Source of the DNA: Tipula vernalis
Taxonomy: Eukaryota; Arthropoda; Insecta; Diptera; Tipulidae
Length of the DNA stretch: 64,000 bases
NCBI GenBank assembly: GCA_958295665.1
Contig: OY282560.1
Coordinates: forward strand, 27,641,992 to 27,705,991
Direction: 5' to 3'
The translations under genes and the position numbers were made by a program. The notes beneath the pieces are model-generated. The model was not told where the DNA came from, did no database searches, and was given only the letters and a program-made list of their open reading frames with translations. Each line of letters starts with the position of its first letter. Position 1 is the first letter of the stretch. Positions 57,970 through 64,000 of the stretch are shown here, in pieces.

Positions 57970-60317
57970 TCAGTTTAAGAAGTAGTAGCCGTAAATGATG
58001 CAACTCAAAATTTTTTGGAGAAACTGAAATGATTCTACCGATAGCTTTCTCCCAAAGTGTGAATTTGGAGAGCGTTTTTGCCATTTATTGAATTTATATA
58101 CATAATGCATCGGAATATCCTGATACAATATATTATGAGCGAAAAGGTCTGTAGAATTTAATTCAAAAAATGCGGTTAAAGTTGTGACCCTAACAGACTC
58201 TCTTCTTAAAGCATTTTCAATATTATCTTCGGTGAAAAATATTGATTGACCATCTTGTATTATGTGATTGGGCATGAATTGGAAGCTCCTGGATATGGCT
58301 CCTGGTATTGATTTATTTCATCATAATCTATAACATTGCTTGTATTGTTAGCAGAATCAACCGCAACTCCAATTCTTGCGCAGTCTTGACCCTTTGTTAT
58401 GTATTTGTGCATATACTTTATTGCTTTGACTGTTGAGCAAAGTTCAACGTTTATATGAGCGTTATATTTAAGACTCAGGAAAGGATTATAAGGAACAACA
58501 AACCGGTTATCAATTACAATGTTCGATCGTGATCTGGGTTGATTTTTTAAATTAGTAGGCAGTCTCACTGCAGTAATTTTTTGGGAATTGTTTTGAACAT
58601 TTTCCATCAACCATGCAAACACAATTTTTGTTCAATTCTCCACATGGACCATGAATATTTTGTTTTATAATTATTTCATAAAGTCGTGGTTGTTCATTCT
58701 GATTTGGAATTTCAGCGCAAATTATGTTGTCAATGTCATCGGATGTTTTAAATTTATCCTCATTTTTATGCTTGAATAGACTGGTGGTAATCCACGTTTA
58801 TGATATTCAATTGTATAAACGTACGAAACAACAGTTCCAAATATCTGCTTTTTAACAATATCATCTAAAAATACTTTTAGCTCTAAATTAAAAACTCGTG
58901 TACTAACCCGGGGGGTTTGGAGGATTTTGAAAAGTTTTAAGTTCTTCTTTAATTTCTGTCCACGATGGATTACACATGAATGCATGAAATAAATCAGGAC
59001 GACCAAATTTGCAAACCATTGCCATATTATCTTGATATAATTTTGCCATAAACCGTGGCCCGCCAGTAAATGAAGAGGGCAGTCACATACAAATTACCTA
59101 CACTAACATTTCTATTTTGAGCTAAGTTATTGACATAATCCAAAAGACCTTGATAATATTCCACACGAAGGGATCGCTGATTGATTCGTATAAAATTTAA
59201 TCTATTAGCTTCAACTCTAGCGTAGCAATAAACTAAGTATTGCTGAAATAGTTTCCCACCATAATGCAAAGGATTAAAAACGTTGAAACGAACAGAAATT
59301 TTATGGGAGTAAAATTGTAGTGCTGTAATTTTGTTTCGGCATATCCCACCATATTGTCCATTACGAAAAAAAAGTGGAAATATCATTGGATCAAGGTGTT
59401 TGGATAATGGATTAATTATTTTCATGGTTCTAGAGTCAGCTGGATGTACAGCAAAGTCGAGTGTAGCTGGTATATTAACATCGCGACCTGAAACAAAAAT
59501 CAATGCAACATCATCAGAATTTGTCGGAGAATTGTAAACACGTTGATCATCGTGTAAATTTCGAGTAAAAATTAGAGATACGTTATTTATAGGACGACCA
59601 TTTAGTGTAGCATCCTCAACTTCATTTTGATAAACATCTCTAAGTTTCTTGTAAGGCATAGCATAAGAAGAATTTTCTTGACGGTAGAAATGATTGTCAT
59701 ACGAATATTAACAGCAGTACCCAAGTCATAGATAAATAAATCTGCGTAAGCAATTTCTCTACAGCGATCGTTGTAGTTTGTTGAATTTAAGGAGAGGTCA
59801 ATAGGAATATTTTCAACTGATCGATGATACACTTCACCTGATATTTTAAAACAATAAACGCTTCCTGGCATGTCATGTATTTTAGCATCCATAGAAGAAA
59901 ATGCATTGGCATTATTGAAAATTCTTACTTTTATTATCAGTTCTAATAAATACATTTTTTAATTCAACGGGAAAATATTCGTTTCCTGTTGGTAAGTGTG
60001 ATAATTTCGCATTATGACACCAATTGCTTTTAGATTCCATGCTAAAGAGCACCGCAGTGACTACATTGGAAAGACAATGATCCTAAGCAAAGAGTTTCTG
60101 GTACAGTAAAATTATCACTACCACGAACAGCGTACCTAAATAGTGATTGCCGTCTACGATTACTTTGAACAACTGCATTTCTGTTATCCATTCGACGCTG
60201 ATTTAGTATTTCGCGATTATTTTTGCGACGTTCCATTGCACGCATATGTAATAGTTCGCGATTATTTTCGGGATAACGTCTTTCATTTATCCTATACCTT
60301 TTACGATTTTGTGACAT
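57970..60317 (-). pseudogene. Helitron N-terminal and Rep domain remnant
   Basis: Starts at Met 60315 with a basic Arg/Asn-rich segment (MSQNRKRYRINERRYPENNR) and CSHCGAL, the N-terminal zinc finger. Then SSMDAKIHDMPGSVYCFKIS (59880), the DVNIPATLDFAVH and NPLHYGGKLFQQYLVYCYAR (59240) blocks, ARVEANRLNFIRINQRSLRV. Rep: EYHKRGLPPVY (58790), where the HUH motif normally reads LPHVH, so both metal-binding His are lost. Then [37 protein letters not shown] (58370-58460) and DEINQY near the tyrosine region. Then ESVRVTTLTAFFELN and PMHYVYKFNKWQKR (57970-58200). Multiple frameshifts. Confidence 0.88.
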
Positions 60318-60479
60318 GATAATTAAATTCTTAGAATTTTAAAATAAATATTTTTTTTAAGCCTGAAATAAAATCACCGCAAGCAAAGCATAAATCCGCA
60401 AGCAAATCCGCAAGTAACGGTCTTGTGATTTTACCAATCTTACTCTCCTTTCCATTTCTGCATTCAGTGGTTCATGTTT

Positions 60480-60610
60480 CATGTTTATGGGTTGTACAAA
60501 TGAATCGATCCATAGTGCGGATTCGAATTGTTACATGCGACCCCTGGCCCAGATTGTAGTCTTAGTTGATTATTCTGACGCAGTAATTTATTATTATTTG
60601 AAATTGCTAG
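60480..60610 (+). repeat. Dispersed repeat shared with 62930-63040
   Basis: AATGAATCG, CATAGTGCGGATTCGAATTG, CGACCCCTGGCCCAGA and TCTGACGCAGTAATTTATTA occur here and, slightly changed, at 62945-63035. About 120 bp, direct orientation. It may be the end of an LTR or DNA element; nature unknown. Confidence 0.7.
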
Positions 60611-62124
60611 CGGGCCTATGACATCCATATGAATTTACTCGAACCTACCTTTTTGGTGCTAAATAGCCCCCTAAATAGGTCAAAATTCTAAAACAATTTT
60701 TTTTTTGCTTACAACCAAAAGTTATTTCTAAAAATAATCTAATCTGCACCCCATACATTATAAACAGAATATCCACCTACATAAGGTGAAAAGCACTTCA
60801 TATGAATTTTCTTGCCTTTTTTAAAACCTTTTATTTAATTTGACATGAGCCTTGATTGTTTATGTCAACTTCATTGAGGTTCTTTTTAACTAACTTTCCG
60901 ACGACCTAGAGAGCTGAATTTTTATGCTCAGATTCGTAGAACGTTTTAATCCATCTTATTAATCCTCCATCTGTGTTTAAAGAGTTTTAATGTCTAACCT
61001 TTTTAGCTTGATCAATAAATTTGTATATGATTTTCAAAATCTCAAAAAGAAAATGTATGCTCATATTAAGTTAAGGATTCAACTTATCCCCTTGAATGAG
61101 AAGACATTGAGCTAGATGTAACACTGTTTTGTTCCCTCTTGGGCTTTCTCTGACATCTCTTGTAATACTTAGCGACGGGTTTGGTTATTCTTGAAACCTT
61201 CTTTTTGGTTTTCATTTTGTTCTCTCAATTTTCGATTGGCGAGGTAGTTTAAAAGTTTACAAATGTTTATGGGTTTATTTGTTTCGTGTTGGGATGCCAT
61301 TTTGACCTAATGTGCTTGTCCTCACTTTTGAATTATCTATATGTATGAATTCCGAAGCAACTTGTAAGTTGAAAACAAACTTCGTCTATTATTATTACAG
61401 TTGATGGCTCAATTTACCACATGTCATTTATTTTTTACCTTTATTCATTACAATTATAACGAGTTTTCGAGAAGCATTTTGTTTGATACCCCTGGCCGCC
61501 CTTAATGGCCCCGTTTCGTACACTTGGTTATTCTAATTAGCCTTCTTTATCTCCAATTTTGTATATTTTCCATTTAAGTATCTTTATTTTAAAACGATAT
61601 AAGCGATTAGGTTCTTTTGGACATTGTTTCTGGGCGACTGGGATTCATAAAAATCAAATACAGGGTGTCCCACTGGGACTAGTCCAAACGAGCAGGGCGT
61701 GTAGCTGGATCAATTTCATGAAAAAAAAGTCCACTACGCATATGACCGGAAATGAACCGTTACCCGCTTCAATTGCATTTCAAAATTTTTAGCATGGCAC
61801 ACCACCTTGAATGATATAAATGGCAATAACTCTTCTAAAAATTAAGATAACTCAATTGTTTTTCTATAATTTTAAAGGCACATAGTGCTTCTTTCTTCTC
61901 TGGAAGTAGGAATATCATGCATGGTATTTTCCATAAAGAAAACGTGGTGGAATTAAAAAAATTGTGCGAGAAATAACAGAAAAATTCATTAAACTCATTT
62001 TTTCTCGAAAAACTCACTTAATAATTTTTGTTTTTTATTTCAAATTTAAATTTAATAGACGATTTAATATAAAATTGCTTTATCGTTTTTTATCTAATCA
62101 TGTATAGTTTTTTCGGCAATATTC
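60611..62124. other. Spacer, nothing recognised
   Basis: No gene seen. 61658-61690 contains ACAGGGTGTCCCACTGGGAC, a sequence typical of transposon termini but without a partner here. Confidence 0.45.
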
Positions 62125-62487
62125 TTGTCCGCCATCTGTCCTGTCGGCAATATGGGTGGTTATGTCTGCCATTTGTTTTGTCGGCGATGTAGCTGTCGGC
62201 CATCTGTCCTGTCGGCGATGTGGTTGTGTCGGTCATCTAGCCTATCGGCGATGTGGGTGGTTGTCTTGGCCATCTGTTTTGTCTGCGATGTAGTTGTCGG
62301 CTATCTGTCCTATCGGCGATTTGTTTGTGTCTGCCATCTGTCCTGACGGCGGTATGAGTAGTTGCGTCGGCCATCTGTCTTGTCGGCGATGTAGTTATCG
62401 GCCGTCTGTCTTGTCGGCGATGTGGTTGTGTCGGCCATCTATCTTGTTGGTGATCTGGTTGTGTCGGCCATCAGTCTTGTAGCTGAC
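62125..62487 (+). repeat. 33-bp minisatellite, right copy, about 11 units
   Basis: Units of GGCCATCTGTCCTGTCGGCG then ATGTGGTTGTGTC with point changes. The array is the inverted counterpart of 55955-56185. Cys-rich open frames across it are repeat artefacts. Confidence 0.88.
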
Positions 62488-62668
62488 ATACTAAATGGTT
62501 CTTCCTTTTAAGCTGTTGCGTTACTATACACTCGTAAAATATTACAATTTAGGGAATTTCCTATGTAGCAACGGGTTTATGATATTCCGTCAAATGCATT
62601 GCATTAGATCATGATGGGAAGATTCCAAATAATCAAGATTTACCTGTTCCGCTCAAGAACCAACCCTT

Positions 62669-62902
62669 AAGGCAGGCGGATGCCGAAAGACTTCAGGTTT
62701 TTCGACACGCATTCTACACTAAAAAGAAAAATGTTTTTCAACTCTCTTGTATTATATTCTAAAACGTTACAAAATGTTTTTGTTGTTGTATTTTTTTAGT
62801 AACTTTTTTAGACAATAACACAAGAGAGATGGAACAAATTAATCTTTTTAGTGTAGAATGCCTGTCGAAAAACCTGAAGTCTTTTATCATGCGCCTGCCT
62901 GT
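62669..62902. repeat. 234-bp MITE with about 57-bp inverted repeats
   Basis: Left AAGGCAGGCGGATGCCGAAA, GACTTCAGGTTTTTCGACAC and GCATTCTACACTAAAAAG are mirrored by CTTTTTAGTGTAGAATGC, CTGTCGAAAAACCTGAAGTC and CATGCGCCTGCCT. The interior also pairs partly (CTCTCTTGTATTAT with ATAACACAAGAGAG). No coding capacity. Confidence 0.88.
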
Positions 62903-62929
62903 AGTGTTGTACGCTGTGATGCTTCTTCC

Positions 62930-63040
62930 TCTTTACACCTAGTAAATAACAATGAAATGAATCGTTGCATAGCGCGGATTTGAATTGTGAAATGTGACCC
63001 CTGGCCCAGAGTACTCTGACGCAGTAGTTTATTATTGAAA
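62930..63040 (+). repeat. Dispersed repeat shared with 60480-60610
   Basis: See the entry at 60480. It directly abuts the truncated end of the BEL/Pao integrase, so it may be the sequence that replaced the integrase C-terminus or part of an inserted element. Confidence 0.65.
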
Positions 63041-63041
63041 T

Positions 63042-64000
63042 TTATTAGTGAAATCTTCGCCAGAACCTGTTGACTCGCGCTTGAACTTGTTGCCAGCGTT
63101 TAGAACTTGGGATAACCTCATCGCTTGAGGCTGCTTCCAGTAATTCAACTAGGCTGCCCATTGCTAAAAAATGGTTCGGTGTGATCACATCCAAATCGTC
63201 CAAACTGTCATCATTTGGACATAATGGTCTTGAATTCAATATTCCAGCAATCTGATGTAGTAACGTCGACAATTCTTCGAACGTCAGGTTGGAATCCTGT
63301 GTTACTCTGTGCAAATGATATTTCATGGGTTTAACCGTTGACTCGACCAATACGTTAAAATGAGGTGATACTGGCGGACTAAGCTCCCAATGGATGCGAC
63401 AAGCTGTTAAATACTGAAGCACTTCCTTCTTATGCTCCCTTGAACATACTAGATCGTACACCTGTTTGAGTCGTCGTGAAGCCCCGATAAAATTAGATCC
63501 TTTATCAGTTTGTATATATGATGGGCACCCTTGTAATCCGACAAAACGCTTCAAAGCCATGATGAATGCTTCCGTCGTCCCATCGGCCCTTCTTCGACAA
63601 GAGACTAATTGTTCCCGCATAATCAATAACCACTTTGGGAAATGGTCTTCCTGGGTTGCCTCGGGCTTGAGGACGATTTCCCATTAGCTGTTTCACGGTT
63701 GCGGTTTTATACTTCATACACATTATGCACTTCCTTGATACAACCGTCGCAATCGATTTCGCACCGACTTTCCAATACTTCTGTCGAGTCAGGTGAGTTA
63801 ACAACGACGGCCCAGGATGTTGGTGGTGTGATTATTGGATGCTTCTGATTGAAGTTCATTGAAGACCTTTGGATACGACCACCAACGCGTCAATGTAACT
63901 ATTTACGACTTCTTTGATATTGCGCAATTTTGCTGAAGTGCATAAATTTCTCGGCCAAATGCTAGTTGTTGTTGGTGTTTAATGACGATGACTTCAGCCT
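63042..64000 (-). pseudogene. BEL/Pao integrase, truncated, continuing past the window
   Basis: Minus strand. Zinc-binding region: YWKVGAKSIATVVSRKCIMC MK (63700-63790). Core: PFPKVVIDYAGTISLLSKKG (first Asp of DDE, 63650-63700), GCPSYIQTDKGSNFIGA (second Asp, 63480-63530), and HFNVLVESTVKPMKYHL (Glu, 63320-63350). Then LTFEELSTLLHQIAGILNSR, PLCPNDDSLDDLDVITPNHF, the conserved Pao C-terminal block. A frameshift lies near 63600 between the first two core motifs. The frame stops at 63042 (VNRFWRRFH), short of the usual C-terminus, at the junction with the dispersed repeat. Upstream pol lies beyond 64000. Confidence 0.88.

Larger units (their letters stand above)
56490..60317 (-). mobile_element. 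Autonomous-type Helitron remnant (Rep plus Pif1-like helicase)
   Basis: Minus strand order: zinc-finger N-terminus, Helitron-like N-terminal domain, HUH Rep domain, linker, SF1 helicase of the Pif1 type, C-terminus. All parts of one RepHel protein are recognisable over 3.8 kb but frames are broken in many places. The 5' TC and 3' CTRR ends with hairpin were not located. The element is bracketed by inverted minisatellites. Confidence 0.85.

Noticed and set aside
61658..61690. Transposon terminus containing ACAGGGTGTCCCACTGGGAC
   Set aside because: No matching inverted end or coding region found within the window.
62125..62482. Cys-rich plus-strand frames that look like small secreted proteins
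   Set aside because: They translate the 33-bp minisatellite; the Cys pattern follows the repeat unit exactly.

Overview
The window is animal, and almost certainly insect, nuclear DNA. It is very AT-rich, has at least one spliced gene with canonical GT/AG sites, and is dominated by decayed transposable elements of classes typical of insects: I-superfamily, CR1/L2-like and Jockey-like non-LTR elements, BEL/Pao, Ty3/gypsy and Ty1/copia LTR elements, Helitrons, Tc1/mariner remnants, MITEs and a tRNA-derived SINE. A dipteran is my best guess from the style of the elements and of the one host gene, but nothing here proves it.

The only convincing host gene is the 5' part of a Ras-like GTPase on the + strand. 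Exon 1 (19826-20259) is low-complexity, rich in Ser, His and Gln. Exon 2 (20363-20457) carries the P-loop GGAAVGKS. The protein looks like the RGK (Rad/Gem/Kir/Rem) family. No later exon is recognisable, so everything from 20458 to the window end may be one very long, transposon-filled intron.

Layout. 1-2820: AT-rich spacer with small inverted-repeat elements. 2824-5965: 5'-truncated I-superfamily non-LTR element (-). 5985-8010: BEL/Pao gag and start of pol (-). 8083-17480: MITEs, a ~265-bp degenerate tandem repeat, two opposed CTCAACCC-type minisatellites, an E-box cluster and a ~170-bp satellite. 19826-20457: the GTPase exons. 22275-27414: an internally deleted gypsy element (-) with 460-bp solo LTRs of a second family, a Tc1/mariner transposase fragment and a broken host-gene-like fragment. 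28270-33905: a 297/17.6-like gypsy element (-) split by a nearly intact CR1/L2-like reverse transcriptase (+), then a Helitron fragment. 34255-37400: a 0.7-kb foldback element and a 1.8-kb element with unidentified coding remnants. 42270-45075: a two-gene DNA transposon (-). 47054-49356: non-LTR element with a 12-bp target-site duplication. 50237-51860: a 943-bp near-perfect palindrome inside a GATG-rich array. 51980-52383: SINE with a 9-bp duplication. 52439-54690: RT relic (+) and copia relic (-). 55955-62487: a Helitron (-) bracketed by inverted copies of a 33-bp minisatellite. 62669-64000: a MITE and a BEL/Pao integrase (-) running off the end.

I found no new multi-gene system. The observations most worth following are the gene-like fragment inside the gypsy element, the same foreign LTR sitting at the same nucleotide of both gypsy LTRs, the large foldback elements, the minisatellite-bracketed Helitron, and the possible giant intron. 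All transposon proteins seen here are broken except for one long reverse transcriptase frame (30233-31858), which itself ends in a frameshift.
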